Below are positions 34,428 to 44,750 of a stretch of 64,000 nt of DNA, piece after piece; the first letter of the stretch is position 1; every line of letters begins with the position of its first letter. Source of the DNA: Chitinophaga flava. Its GTDB lineage: Bacteria > Bacteroidota > Bacteroidia > Chitinophagales > Chitinophagaceae. The notes under the pieces were generated by a model, which saw nothing but the letters and a program-made list of their open reading frames with translations, searched no databases and was not told the DNA's origin. Both the position numbers and the translations under genes were made by a program. The stretch lies in the NCBI RefSeq assembly GCF_003308995.1, contig NZ_QFFJ01000002.1:1860001-1924000 (forward strand), given 5' to 3'.

Positions 34428-36881
34428 ATGAAACCGGCAATATCTATTTTATGCGGCCTGTTGCTGACAGGCAATATGTTGTTAGCTCAACAGGGATCTG
34501 TTTTTGTGAACGGTTTTGCCCGTATTGCTACCAAAGACAAAAACTGGTACATCGATACCACAGGTGCACGCGCTTTTGATAAGATCATCGAAACCTTTCA
34601 TCCGGTGGATAGTATTACGGATCAGCGAAACGGATACCTGTCTGTTAATGAAAATGAAAACAGGCTGATGATGATTGTGAGCAGCAACCATAAAATGGGC
34701 GTGGTGAACGATCAGGGAAAATGGGTATTAAAACCGCTGTATGATAAAATTGAAGTTAAATGGAAAACCCATCTGGCTCTTTATCAGCAGGGAAAAATGA
34801 CCTATGCGGATACCTGGGGGAAGCTGTTGTTGCCCATGATGTTTGAAGATGCTGGTGTGCTGGATGATGACCGCTTTGATGTGAAACAACAGGGTAAATG
34901 GGGTGTTTACAGTGTCAGCCAAAAAAAGCTGGTTATCCCGGCTATATATGATGCTATTGACTTTTGCGGAGGTTGCGGTAGCAAAAGCGCTTATGTATAT
35001 GCACAAAAAAACGGGAAATGGGGTGTTGTTGGTTCCGGTCATGAAATCCTGGTCCCTTTTGAATTTCAGCATAGCCATTACATGATGCGAAGTGATGAAT
35101 GGGTATGTAGTTTTCAGCAGAAGGGAAAAGAGGTGGTCGTTAATATTCCCCTGAAAAAAGTATATGCGTCACCGGAGTACAGTGATATGCAAATAGTAGG
35201 CAATGGCTTGCTGAGGCTGAAGAAGAATGGATACTTTGGTCTGATCAATAAACAGGGAAAGATCTTACTGGATTTTTTATATGAAGATATCTCCGATCCC
35301 TACGGTACCTTTGCCAGTGGCCCTTTTCTGACCTTCATCAAAGACCGGAAAACCGGTGTGGTAATGGAAAGTGGCCGTATCGTTGTATCACCAGTCTTTG
35401 ATGATGGTGTGACCTGCACCAGCGATTATTTTATAGCCGCACAGGATGGATTGTACAATGTATATGACAGTACCGGAAAACCTTTGCTGAAACAAGGTTA
35501 CAACGATATCTCCGGCATGGCAGTCAACACCGCTACCGGCGATAAGGAACAACTGTTCAGTCTGAAACAGAAAGCGCTCTATGGTTTTTTCAATCCGGCC
35601 AACGGAAAGCTGGCGGAACCTGCGTTCCATGATGTGAGAGCGCTGGAGTCCCGTGGGCTGCTGGAGGTGACCTATCAGCAAAAAACAGGTTTGTACAAAC
35701 CGGATGCTACTCTTTTCCTGCCTGCTCGTTATGATAGTTATTCCTTTATTGCTGATAAGTTGCTGTCTGTAAAAACACAGGATGGCACCGGCATTTATGA
35801 CGCAACAACCCAACAAGAGATCGTTCCCGCCAAATACCATGAAGTGGAGGTTTTCGGGGCAGACAGCAATCTGTTCAAAGTAATGCTTCGTAAGAACAAT
35901 GAGTACACTTACGGTCTGTATGACCAGCGGGGGAAAGAACTGTTGCCGGCTACTTACTCAGATATTACGATGCTTAATAAAGACCAGTGTCTGCTGAGAT
36001 CAGACGAGGGGGCTGCTCAAAGAGTTGAACTGTTTGCTTTGTCCAGTGGTAAGATCATCTCCTGGCCATATACAGAAGTTTCTCTATCCGATGCACCGGG
36101 CTTACTGATCGTGTCAGATGGAAAAAACTCCTTTCTATGGAATATTGCATCTGCCAAAGTAATATCAGCTCCTTTCCCGATGTATAAAAAATACGAATGG
36201 GATACCAGCCTGACAGTGTCTATACAGCCTTTCATCAACGGGGTTGCGCCGGTGGTGAAAGACGGAAAAGTAGGGTTGATCAATGTTCGCGGCGAGGAAG
36301 TAGTACCATTTATTTACGATGGGGCGGTAGGCCTGAAAACAGGACAGGTATTGCTGCTCAAAAAATATACTACTGACAATGGTCTTGAACAGTTGAGGTA
36401 TGGTTATGTTGATGCCACGGGTAAGTTGATCACTCCGGTAGAATATGACTACGATGAAAATAGCTATCTGTCAGTATTTGAAGACAGTACTTATCTCCTG
36501 TTGTTCAAAGCAGCTCCGGATAGCCGTTATGGTTATATGCAGGGGCTTGCAGACAGGCACGGAAAGATATTGCTGCCTGTTATCTATGATAAAATATTCA
36601 TCGGAGAACGGGGTACTGGCTTCCTGGCCGAAAAACAACGCCAGTTTATGGTGCTGGATGCAACCGGCAAACCCATCAGTCAGGAAAAATATACCGGCGT
36701 AATGCTGGACCTGTCGGCCAATCCCTATGCTACTTCAGCCGTGATACCATATCCTTTGTTATGTCGTAAAGGCAATCGGTATGTATACCTGCTGTCCAAT
36801 GGCAAACAATTGCCTGTTCAGCTGGATGGCACAGTACCTTTTCAGGAGGGGCTGGATACGGTTACGGGACAACCTTTTTAG
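34428..36881 (+). CDS. Secreted WG-repeat protein, 817 residues
   Basis: Signal peptide 'ISILCGLLLTGNMLLAQ' and a chain of degenerate WG repeats such as 'WGVYSVSQKKLVIPAIYDAI', 'FGLINKQGKILLDFLYEDI', 'VGLINVRGEEVVPFIYDGA' and 'YGYVDATGKLITPVEYDYD'. It is the longest and most diverged of the three neighbouring paralogues. It probably sits in the periplasm or on the outer membrane. No catalytic motif was seen, and the role is unknown. Confidence 0.9.
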   Translation: MKPAISILCGLLLTGNMLLAQQGSVFVNGFARIATKDKNWYIDTTGARAFDKIIETFHPVDSITDQRNGYLSVNENENRLMMIVSSNHKMGVVNDQGKWVLKPLYDKIEVKWKTHLALYQQGKMTYADTWGKLLLPMMFEDAGVLDDDRFDVKQQGKWGVYSVSQKKLVIPAIYDAIDFCGGCGSKSAYVYAQKNGKWGVVGSGHEILVPFEFQHSHYMMRSDEWVCSFQQKGKEVVVNIPLKKVYASPEYSDMQIVGNGLLRLKKNGYFGLINKQGKILLDFLYEDISDPYGTFASGPFLTFIKDRKTGVVMESGRIVVSPVFDDGVTCTSDYFIAAQDGLYNVYDSTGKPLLKQGYNDISGMAVNTATGDKEQLFSLKQKALYGFFNPANGKLAEPAFHDVRALESRGLLEVTYQQKTGLYKPDATLFLPARYDSYSFIADKLLSVKTQDGTGIYDATTQQEIVPAKYHEVEVFGADSNLFKVMLRKNNEYTYGLYDQRGKELLPATYSDITMLNKDQCLLRSDEGAAQRVELFALSSGKIISWPYTEVSLSDAPGLLIVSDGKNSFLWNIASAKVISAPFPMYKKYEWDTSLTVSIQPFINGVAPVVKDGKVGLINVRGEEVVPFIYDGAVGLKTGQVLLLKKYTTDNGLEQLRYGYVDATGKLITPVEYDYDENSYLSVFEDSTYLLLFKAAPDSRYGYMQGLADRHGKILLPVIYDKIFIGERGTGFLAEKQRQFMVLDATGKPISQEKYTGVMLDLSANPYATSAVIPYPLLCRKGNRYVYLLSNGKQLPVQLDGTVPFQEGLDTVTGQPF

Positions 36882-36938
36882 CGTGAGATAGCAGCGGTAA
36901 CTGAATTATTTGTAATTTATCCGCTGTAATCTTACTGT

Positions 36939-37889
36939 ATGAAGCATATTCTATCTCTGCTTGTAGCTGGATTTTGTATCTCTGCTGCATCCGCACAACA
37001 ACAAGCGCCAACTGTTTTTACTTCAGATGTTGATAATTTCTGGAACGCGTATGACAGTATCCGTAGTACCAATGATAGTCTGAAACAGCTGGAATATCTC
37101 AATAAATTATACATTGAAAAAGGAACGCCAGGACTGGCAGGCTTCAGAAAAGTTAAGAACTATACGGATACCTATTATCTGAAAGTAATACGCAACTATC
37201 CTAAGTTCTGGAATTCCATCAGGGGCAACACGTATAAGGTAAAAACGCTGGCGCCCCAGTTTGGGCCGAGCATCGCTAAACTGAAGAAACTGTATCCTGA
37301 ACTGAAGCCGGCACAAATTTATTTCACCATAGGAGCCCTTCGTTCGGGTGGTACTACCAAAGACAGTATGGTGCTTATCGGCAGCGAAATGCTGACCGGC
37401 GACTCCACCATTGATATTTCAGAGTTCTCACCAGGCATGCAGAAGTTTCTGGGGAATTATTTTAAAACCAACCCCATCAAAAGCGCCGTATTGCTGAATA
37501 TTCACGAATACGTACACACGCAACAGCGATGCTATGGCTACAACCTGCTGTCCCAGGCGATCTGCGAAGGCGCCTGTGATTTTATCACCGAACTGGTGAC
37601 CGGCCAAAAGATACCGTTGCCCTATATGGAATATGGGCCTAAAAATGATCAGGCGATTCGCGAACGCTTCAAATCCGAAATGCTCAGTCCATCCTGGGAC
37701 AACTGGCTCTACAACTCCGCCTCTGAAAATACACCAGTAAGCGATCTGGGCTACTATGTAGGATATACCATCTGCAAATCCTATTACAATAAGCAAAAAG
37801 ATAAACCTAAAGCCATCCGCGAAATCATAGAGCTCAACTATGGTGATAGTACAGCTGTAACTAATTTCTTCAAACAATCCGGATATTAA
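36939..37889 (+). CDS. Secreted HExxH zinc metalloprotease (DUF2268-like)
   Basis: 316 residues with a signal peptide ending 'ISAASAQ'. The zinc motif is H189-E190-Y-V-H193 ('NIHEYVHTQQ') and a probable third ligand is E210 in 'AICEGACDFITEL', the arrangement of gluzincins. The surrounding pattern resembles the predicted Zn-dependent proteases grouped as DUF2268, whose substrates are unknown. It starts 57 bp after the third WG gene on the same strand and may belong to that unit. It converges with the RND operon, with 17 bp between the two stops. Confidence 0.85.
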   Translation: MKHILSLLVAGFCISAASAQQQAPTVFTSDVDNFWNAYDSIRSTNDSLKQLEYLNKLYIEKGTPGLAGFRKVKNYTDTYYLKVIRNYPKFWNSIRGNTYKVKTLAPQFGPSIAKLKKLYPELKPAQIYFTIGALRSGGTTKDSMVLIGSEMLTGDSTIDISEFSPGMQKFLGNYFKTNPIKSAVLLNIHEYVHTQQRCYGYNLLSQAICEGACDFITELVTGQKIPLPYMEYGPKNDQAIRERFKSEMLSPSWDNWLYNSASENTPVSDLGYYVGYTICKSYYNKQKDKPKAIREIIELNYGDSTAVTNFFKQSGY

Positions 37890-37906
37890 GTATACAATCC
37901 AGGGTG

Positions 37907-40900
37907 CTATGCGGTCACCGGTCTGTTCTTATTGTGATTACGGTAGGCATAATAGAAAATAACCGGTAGGGCAAAGAGGTCGAAGATGATATCTGTGATC
38001 AACCCCGCAATTACTACGGTTGCCAGTGGTCTTGACGTTTCGGAGCCAATACCTGTAGACAATGCCGCTGGTATTAAACCGATAGCGCCCATCATAGCGG
38101 TCATGATTACAGGTCGTATCCTGGCTTGTACACCCTGGCGGATGGCTTCCGGGAAGGTTAAATCGTGAAGCATCATATTGTGTTTGAACTTAGTGATCAG
38201 GATCACTCCATTCTGCACACTGATACCAAACAGGGCTACAAACCCGATCCCTGCTGAAATGCTGAAGTTGATATCCCGTATCAGCAATAGGAGGATGCCT
38301 CCGATAGTGGCAAAGGGGACATTCAGGAGTACAAGGCCGCAGTCTTTAAGATTGCCGAAAAGGATAAACAGTAGCATGAAAATAATAATAAGCGTAATGG
38401 GAACTACTATTTTCAATCTGTCGGTAGCACGCTGTTGGTTTTCGAAGTCGCCGGCCCATTTATACAGGTAGCCAGGGGGGAGTTTCACATGGGCGTTTAC
38501 CTTGCGCTGCGCTTCGGCAACTGTACTACCCATATCGCGACCCCGTGCAGAAAATTTTACCGCTGCATATCTTTTGTTGCCCTCGCGAAAGATAAGGACA
38601 GGGCCCGTTTTGGTAGTGATTTTCGCTATCTCTTTCAGTTGTACCTTGGTACCACGTAACGTAGGCACCATGAGTTTACCAATGTCTGATTCGTCTTTAC
38701 GATATTCCGGAAGATAACGCACTCTCAAATCGAATTTGCGGTAGCCTTCATATATCTGCGTGGCAGCCTGTCCGCCAACAGCCATCTGTATTACCGTTTG
38801 TGCGTCAGCGGTAGCCACACCAAATACAGCCATTTTGTTTTCATCCAGATCCACGCGAAGCTCGGGCTGTCCCAGGTTCTGGACCACGCCAAGGTCATCT
38901 ATACCCCTTACGGTTTTAAGCTGAGCATATACTTCATCTGCTTTTTGGCTAATGATATTGATATCATCTCCAAAGATCTTTACGGCAATAGAACCTTTGA
39001 CGCCTGATGCTGCCTCTTCTACATTGTCCATAATGGGCTGCGAGAAATTCAGTACTACACCAGGGTATATGGATAGTTTCTGCTGCATCTCCTCAATCAG
39101 TTCATCTTTGGATATATTTCGTTCCCATTGCTCTTTAGGATAGAGGTCTACCATGAATTCCAGGTTATAGAAACCGGTGGCATCGGTACCATCGTCCGGA
39201 CGGCCGGTTTGAGAAACTACCTGCTTTACTTCCGGGAATTGTGTAAATATCCTGCGCATCCTGTCTGCTACCGAAGATGATTCATTCAGTGAAATACTCA
39301 TTGGCAGCGTTGCTCTTACCCACAGTGCGCCTTCATTCAACTGGGGTAAAAACTCAGTACCGAGCAAACGGAAGGCCATGAGCCCCAAGACGAGTGCCGC
39401 TCCAGAGATGAGGAGGGATATCTTTTTATGACGCTGCGCCCAATCGAACATGCCAAGGCGCCCTTTTACCACCCATTCAACAAAAGGATTGTGTTTTTCC
39501 CTTACATTCTTGTTCAATAATATGCTGGAAAGTACTGGTACAAAAGTAAGTGTGAGCAACAATGCGCCCAGCAATGCAAATCCCAGGGTGTATGCCAGCG
39601 GGGAGAATACTTTACCCTCTACTTTCTGGAAAGAGAAGATGGGAATCAAACCGGTGATAATAATGAGTTTTGCAAAAAAGATGGATTTTCCTGATTCGGC
39701 GGTAGTACGCTTGATCAACCCCAGTTTAGACATCCGGTTGAACTTATCCATTCCCACTTTGTGGGCCAATTCATCCAGTGCCACAAATATGCCCTCTACC
39801 ATTACCACACACCCATCTATGATGATACCGAAATCCACCGCACCCATAGATAGGAGGTTGGCATTCATGCCTTTCAGGCGAAGACAGATAAAGGCAAATA
39901 AAAGAGATAAAGGGATTATTAGTGAAACTATCAGCGTGGTGCGCCAGTCGGCCATGAAAAGAAATACGATCACTGTGACAAAGATGATGCCTTCAGTCAT
40001 GTTATGTAAAACGGTATGGGTAGCATAGTCGATCAATGTCTGACGGTCGTAATAGGTATCCATTTTAACATCCGCCGGCAGGATTTTTTCGTTCAGCTCC
40101 TTTACCTTTTCCTGTACATGGGCCACCACTTCGCTGGGGTTTTCACCCTTACGCTGAAGTACAATACCCTCCACTACATTGTCTGCAGTATCCCTGCCTA
40201 CACGGCCCAGACTGGGCAGATGAGATTCTGCTACTTCCGCCACATTTTTCACCAGGATAGGTATACCATTCTGGTTATCTACAATTGTATTTTCTATCTC
40301 AGGGATATTATTCAGCAATCCGATACCTCTTACCACATAGGCCTGAGAATTCTTTTCAATGATATCGCCACCTACGTTGAGGTTGGTACGGGCAAGCGCC
40401 TGATATACCTGCAAAGGGGTAATATCCAGATCGGCCAGTTTTTTGGGGTTAACGCTCACCTCATAGGTTTTTACTTCACCACCAAAGCTGTTGATATCAG
40501 CAACACCCGGCACAGACAGTATATTCCTTTCCACTACCCAGTCTTCCAGCGTCTTCAGTTCTCTTACTGTCTTGGTTTTGCTCCGCAGGGTAAAACGGAA
40601 TATCTCACCGGTAGGGCCGGTAGGCGGCATTACCTGGGGGTTGATATTGTCCGGAAGAGTAAGGCCCTGTAAGGCATTCATGACCTGCTGACGTGCAAAG
40701 AAATCCTGTACGCCATCATCGAAGATGAGTTTCACAGAGGATAGGCCGAACAAAGTACTGGAGCGCACTACTGTTTTCTTTTGTACGGTGTTCATCGCAA
40801 TCTCTACGGGCATAGTAACAAATCGCTCCACTTCTTCAGCACTTTTCCCTGGCCATTGCGTAATGATGGTGATTTCTGTATTGGTAACATCCGGGAAAGC

Positions 40901-41020
40901 TTCAATAGGTGTTACTTTAAAGCAATATATGCCGGCCACGACCAGTACCCCCACACAAAAAAATACAAAGAATTTATTTTTCAGGGATAAGGCAATCAGC
41001 CCTCCGATCAATTTTTTCAT
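37907..41020 (-). CDS. Heavy-metal efflux RND pump, CzcA/CusA family
   Basis: 1037 residues with the RND layout of 12 membrane segments and two large periplasmic loops. The fourth membrane segment carries the HME-type acidic motif 'VDFGIIIDGCVVMVE' (D396, D402 and E409), which resembles CzcA-type (Co/Zn/Cd/Ni) pumps more than Cu/Ag-type CusA. Other family blocks are 'VEAFPD'-like 'IEAFPDVTNTEI', 'GRVGRDTADNVVEGIVL' and 'GISVQNGVILITKF'. It uses the proton gradient to expel metal ions through the adaptor and TolC-like partners encoded upstream. Last gene of the operon, 11 bp after the adaptor. Metal specificity is inferred from the motif only. Confidence 0.95.
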   Translation of the reverse strand: MKKLIGGLIALSLKNKFFVFFCVGVLVVAGIYCFKVTPIEAFPDVTNTEITIITQWPGKSAEEVERFVTMPVEIAMNTVQKKTVVRSSTLFGLSSVKLIFDDGVQDFFARQQVMNALQGLTLPDNINPQVMPPTGPTGEIFRFTLRSKTKTVRELKTLEDWVVERNILSVPGVADINSFGGEVKTYEVSVNPKKLADLDITPLQVYQALARTNLNVGGDIIEKNSQAYVVRGIGLLNNIPEIENTIVDNQNGIPILVKNVAEVAESHLPSLGRVGRDTADNVVEGIVLQRKGENPSEVVAHVQEKVKELNEKILPADVKMDTYYDRQTLIDYATHTVLHNMTEGIIFVTVIVFLFMADWRTTLIVSLIIPLSLLFAFICLRLKGMNANLLSMGAVDFGIIIDGCVVMVEGIFVALDELAHKVGMDKFNRMSKLGLIKRTTAESGKSIFFAKLIIITGLIPIFSFQKVEGKVFSPLAYTLGFALLGALLLTLTFVPVLSSILLNKNVREKHNPFVEWVVKGRLGMFDWAQRHKKISLLISGAALVLGLMAFRLLGTEFLPQLNEGALWVRATLPMSISLNESSSVADRMRRIFTQFPEVKQVVSQTGRPDDGTDATGFYNLEFMVDLYPKEQWERNISKDELIEEMQQKLSIYPGVVLNFSQPIMDNVEEAASGVKGSIAVKIFGDDINIISQKADEVYAQLKTVRGIDDLGVVQNLGQPELRVDLDENKMAVFGVATADAQTVIQMAVGGQAATQIYEGYRKFDLRVRYLPEYRKDESDIGKLMVPTLRGTKVQLKEIAKITTKTGPVLIFREGNKRYAAVKFSARGRDMGSTVAEAQRKVNAHVKLPPGYLYKWAGDFENQQRATDRLKIVVPITLIIIFMLLFILFGNLKDCGLVLLNVPFATIGGILLLLIRDINFSISAGIGFVALFGISVQNGVILITKFKHNMMLHDLTFPEAIRQGVQARIRPVIMTAMMGAIGLIPAALSTGIGSETSRPLATVVIAGLITDIIFDLFALPVIFYYAYRNHNKNRPVTA

Positions 41021-41031
41021 GATGCCGCTTT

Positions 41032-42171
41032 TTATCTGTTATTCATGTTCAGGGCCTGATAAATATAAAGCTGGTTGCTGGCGATAACCTGTTCTCCACT
41101 GTGAATGCCTTGCTGAATAAAGGTATGGTCACCCTCGACAATACCAGGCCTCACCTCACGGATAGCGATGTTACATTTATCTTTTATCACCAGTACATAA
41201 TGTTTGCTGTTGTCGAAAATGATTGCTTTGGAAGGTACCGCCGGCAACTCGGATTTGTTGATAGCACTGGAGAGCATAACACTGGTATACATTTCCGGCT
41301 TGAGCAGATAACCCGGATTGGGCAGTTGTACCCGTACCCGCATCACTTTATTCACCGGGTCGAGGACATTGAAGATTTTATCTACAGTGCCTATAAACTT
41401 TTTATCAGTATATGTAAGTGTGGTAATCTGTGCATGATCGCCCATCTTTATTTTATCAATATCTGATTCGTAAGCATTGGCGATGACCCATACATTATTG
41501 AGATCAGAGATGGTAAACATAGGATTACCGTTGTCGGCGCGCAATTTAGTATCGCTGTTGATGAATTTTTCCACAATAAATCCATCGATGGGTGCTTTCA
41601 CGATCTGAATGTCAGAAGTGCCGTTGCCTTCATTGATAGAGAGCATGCGTTCTACCCGTTGTACTGTGGATTGGGCCTGTTCAAGACCAACCTGTGCGGA
41701 AAGCAGATCTCTTTGGGAGGCAAGGCCGCTTTTATAAAGGTCCTGAGTAGCATCGAGGTTTTTCTTTGCCACAGCAAGGTTAGTTTTGGCATTCAATAGA
41801 TCATTGGAGAAGCCTACCAGTTCACTACTTTTTATGACTGCCATGACCTGACCTTTGTGTACATGGTCGCCCAGCTGTACGTCCACTTTTTGTACTGTCC
41901 CACTGACAAGCGGATATACGTGGATAACATTGTTATCATTAAAGGTGACCTTACCATTCAGCTGCAGTTGGTCATTGACCAATGAGTCTGTGGCGGTGGC
42001 AATACCTAATGTTTTGTATAACGAATCAGTAATACAATAGTCTTTGGGCGACTCATGTTTTTGGCTTTTTTGCTTGCAGGCTGCAAACGTCAGCATCAAA
42101 AAACATACAGGAATAATATACAGTTGTCGGGCGTTGCGCTTGCCATTGGCTGAACGGTGTAACGGGTTCAT
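41032..42171 (-). CDS. RND efflux periplasmic adaptor (CzcB/CusB-like)
   Basis: 379 residues. The N-terminus has a lipoprotein-like signal ('FLMLTFAACKQKSQKHES'), so Cys33 may be lipidated. The lipoyl half 'VYPLVSGTVQKVDVQLGDHV', alpha-hairpin, second lipoyl half 'IVKAPIDGFIVEKFI' and beta-barrel 'VIANAYESDIDKIKMGD' follow in the normal order. It links the RND pump to the outer-membrane channel. It lies between the TolC-like gene (50 bp upstream) and the pump gene (11 bp downstream). Confidence 0.94.
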   Translation of the reverse strand: MNPLHRSANGKRNARQLYIIPVCFLMLTFAACKQKSQKHESPKDYCITDSLYKTLGIATATDSLVNDQLQLNGKVTFNDNNVIHVYPLVSGTVQKVDVQLGDHVHKGQVMAVIKSSELVGFSNDLLNAKTNLAVAKKNLDATQDLYKSGLASQRDLLSAQVGLEQAQSTVQRVERMLSINEGNGTSDIQIVKAPIDGFIVEKFINSDTKLRADNGNPMFTISDLNNVWVIANAYESDIDKIKMGDHAQITTLTYTDKKFIGTVDKIFNVLDPVNKVMRVRVQLPNPGYLLKPEMYTSVMLSSAINKSELPAVPSKAIIFDNSKHYVLVIKDKCNIAIREVRPGIVEGDHTFIQQGIHSGEQVIASNQLYIYQALNMNNR

Positions 42172-42221
42172 TTTGGAATATATTTATAGTTCCTGGTATT
42201 TCAGTTTGCAACCAGTGACGC

Positions 42222-43529
42222 TTAATAGAAAAATTCGGCGCCAGTGTAAAAGTTAATATCTTCAAAAGCACTTACACGATTAAAAAAAATATTGTTCGTT
42301 TGCAGAACATTCTGTTTGTAAGAGTCGTAGAAGTCGAGGAAATCCAATAGTCCAATGTTTCGTTTCTGGTAGTTGATCAGTACTTCATGTTGTAATCTTT
42401 CGAAGTCTGATTCAAAAGCGGGATCTATGCCTTTATATAATTTATCGGCATCCAGCGCTTTTTGAAGGGCTCTGTATACGGTGCCTTCTATATCTGCTTC
42501 CACACTTTTTTGTGTCGCATCGGCCGCTTTTATAGACGCTTTTGCGGACTTGATATTGCCCTGATTGCGGTTAAATACGGGGAGGTCGAAAGCTACGCCC
42601 AGAGAGTTGAAGTTGTGGACATAACTCCCCTGACGGTCATAGGCCGCCTGCAAAGTAAGATCAGGTACAGCCAGGGCCTTCTGGTAAGAATAATTCAGCT
42701 TGTTGATTTCGGTGGTGGTTTTGGCAATAAGCAAATCTGTACGGGCATGATAGGCTGAATCTATCAGCGTGGCCAGCGGATATTTAGCAGGGCTCAGATT
42801 ATTGATTTGGTATTGATCAATATCAGGTACTATATAAACCGTGTTTTTTACTTGTAGTATGAGTTTTAGTTCGGATTCCAGGTCGTTTATCTGGTCGACA
42901 AGATCATGGTGTTCGCTCTGAAGACTATATAGTAATGCTTTTACACGTACTACTTCTTTTTCTGAAATATAACCTTTCCCTTTCTGTTGTTCGAAGGCGT
43001 CCACCACTACTTTAAGAGATGCTATTTCCATAGCATATACCCTTACAGATCGCTGGAGATAATAGATGTTGAAGAAATTGGTGCGCAGCGTGTATTTCAA
43101 CGTACGGATAAGGTCGAATAGCTGGTATTTTGCCAGCTGGGCACCTGCTTTGGCCAGTTTGATCTGTTTGTTGCGTTTCCCCGCCAGCATAATCAGCTGA
43201 GACAAAGCTGCCTGTGTTTCAGAGGCCGAATTGCCAAAGTTGAATAACTTATGATTTTCTCCATTATAAAAGCCCTGGGAAACGGAGAAGTTGGGATTGG
43301 GGAATAATCTCGCTTGTATGATGAGTGCACTTGCGGCATCTACATTATATTGCTGGGCGAGCAGCTGAAGGTTGTTTTTGAGAAAGATTTGTTCTGCCTC
43401 TTCCAGCTTCAGGTGGGTACTATCCAGTGGAATAGTCTGAGCAGTAACATCTGTAGTGAGCCAACAGGAAAAAAATAAAGGGATGAATGCCCAATTTAAC
43501 CATCGATTAAATAAGAAGCTTGTATTCAT
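42222..43529 (-). CDS. TolC-family outer membrane efflux protein
   Basis: About 435 residues from the ATG at 43529 (MNTSFLFNRWLNWAFIPLFF); the frame is open to 43580 but the shorter form starts right before the signal peptide, which ends 'DVTAQ'. Two repeats of the outer membrane efflux protein family are visible ('LKLEEAEQIFLKNNLQLLAQ' at the N-terminus and 'GVAFDLPVFNRNQGNIKSAK' in the second half). It forms the outer-membrane duct for the RND pump encoded after it. First gene of the three-gene operon; a regulator is not adjacent. Confidence 0.93.
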   Translation of the reverse strand: MNTSFLFNRWLNWAFIPLFFSCWLTTDVTAQTIPLDSTHLKLEEAEQIFLKNNLQLLAQQYNVDAASALIIQARLFPNPNFSVSQGFYNGENHKLFNFGNSASETQAALSQLIMLAGKRNKQIKLAKAGAQLAKYQLFDLIRTLKYTLRTNFFNIYYLQRSVRVYAMEIASLKVVVDAFEQQKGKGYISEKEVVRVKALLYSLQSEHHDLVDQINDLESELKLILQVKNTVYIVPDIDQYQINNLSPAKYPLATLIDSAYHARTDLLIAKTTTEINKLNYSYQKALAVPDLTLQAAYDRQGSYVHNFNSLGVAFDLPVFNRNQGNIKSAKASIKAADATQKSVEADIEGTVYRALQKALDADKLYKGIDPAFESDFERLQHEVLINYQKRNIGLLDFLDFYDSYKQNVLQTNNIFFNRVSAFEDINFYTGAEFFY

Positions 43530-43795
43530 CTGTTTTGACTTTTTAGGTGGTTGAGTATGGGTAGGATTGCTTATTAACAAGATATTTTTTAGATCCTGAT
43601 TAGTTCGTAGGCAAAGCTAGAGGGGCGACATTAGAATGGTCTTAATAAGAGCTTAGATAAGGATTAAAAACGATTAATTTTTGATTAGGAAAATAAGTAT
43701 GTGAAAGCTCATTTCTAACACAGCCAGAAAATAGGTATGCTTTTGTTGATAAAAGGACGATCCTTTTATTGCGTGCATATGGATATGCCAACCGG

Positions 43796-44464
43796 TTATT
43801 TGTCTAAGGCGATGATATAATCCCTCAATACTACGGGCACATAGGTGTGATTAACATACAACACCGGGAAGATGCCATTCCGGTGCTGGATATAATCGTA
43901 GGCGGCTTTGTCCATGTTGCTGAAGTCGAAGGGTTTAACATATATTTCATGGCCGCCGGTGAAAGAGGTGGGAAGAGATTGGGAGCGCATCCCTACAGTG
44001 ATTAGGGAAGACTCTAGTAGCTGGGCTACTGTTTGGTTATCCGGATTATTGGTATCAGCGGAGATGTTGATCACCCTGTCAGAAATATGTTGCAGTAATG
44101 CAGTATCCCAGCGGGTATCATTAGTGCTGAAAATACCATAATAAACTTGTGAGTGTGCATTGCTTTTTAGGATTTTAGCCAGACATACCTGTTTTTGGGA
44201 GATGTTGGCCAATACCTGTTTTTTCCCTCTGCGGGCGATGAGTACAAATAAAAGAATGCCTGTCAGAATAGCTATGCTGGCAATAAGACCATAGATACTG
44301 TGCAGTTGCCGGGACTGTAACAGAAAAAAGGTCAGGCTGCCGCCTGTAATCAATAATACAGGTAACATCAGCAGTTGATTGACAGCTGCATGGTAGGCAT
44401 AATTTTTTTTCCATTCAGTTTTTCTTTCAAGATGTTCCAGTTTGCTGATATCATAATGCGTCAT
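43796..44464 (-). CDS. Hypothetical protein with two predicted membrane segments
   Basis: 222 residues, not recognised. Two hydrophobic stretches ('LLMLPVLLITGGSLTFFLL' near residue 31 and 'IYGLIASIAILTGILLFVLI' near 58) are separated by about ten residues, so the protein probably forms a hairpin in the inner membrane with a 140-residue cytoplasmic C-terminal part. That part has mixed alpha/beta character ('QVYYGIFSTNDTRW', 'GIFPVLYVNHTYVPVV'). It sits alone between the RND operon and a palindromic repeat. Its length and conserved-looking ends suggest it is real. Confidence 0.65.
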   Translation of the reverse strand: MTHYDISKLEHLERKTEWKKNYAYHAAVNQLLMLPVLLITGGSLTFFLLQSRQLHSIYGLIASIAILTGILLFVLIARRGKKQVLANISQKQVCLAKILKSNAHSQVYYGIFSTNDTRWDTALLQHISDRVINISADTNNPDNQTVAQLLESSLITVGMRSQSLPTSFTGGHEIYVKPFDFSNMDKAAYDYIQHRNGIFPVLYVNHTYVPVVLRDYIIALDK

Positions 44465-44697
44465 CGGTTGCGATTGTTTTGGAGATGAATAGTTTGGTTT
44501 TCCGTCAAAACAAGAGGTATGGGTGGGTTAATAGGACCTGCCGGTTGGTGGTTATGAGGTAATAAATATAAGCAAACTCTCGCAGTTAATGGCAGCTGGG
44601 GGGATACTTGATAAAAATATTTTTTTGATGGGAAGAGGAGATGATAAATAAAATTCATCGGTGCTTGAAATTAATGCTGCTTCAAGCTGTCAAACAT

Positions 44698-44719
44698 AGC
44701 CCAGGGCTTTAGCCCTGGG
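44698..44719. repeat. Palindromic repeat (CCCAGGGCT-nn-AGCCCTGGG)
   Basis: The core CCCAGGGCTTTAGCCCTGGG is at 44700-44719, preceded by CAAACATAG (44691-44699), the same tail as in the copies at 61785 and 62061. It lies 31 bp beyond the 71-residue gene at 44751-44966 (minus strand) and could also act as a hairpin at the end of its transcript. Confidence 0.8.
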
Positions 44720-44750
44720 ATCATAATATCATAATATGTTGTGGCTGCTT

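Noticed and set aside
30868..36881. Possible CRISPR or tandem DNA repeat array, suggested by periodic similarity
   Set aside because: The periodicity is at protein level (WG repeats of variable spacing), not repeated DNA with constant spacers.
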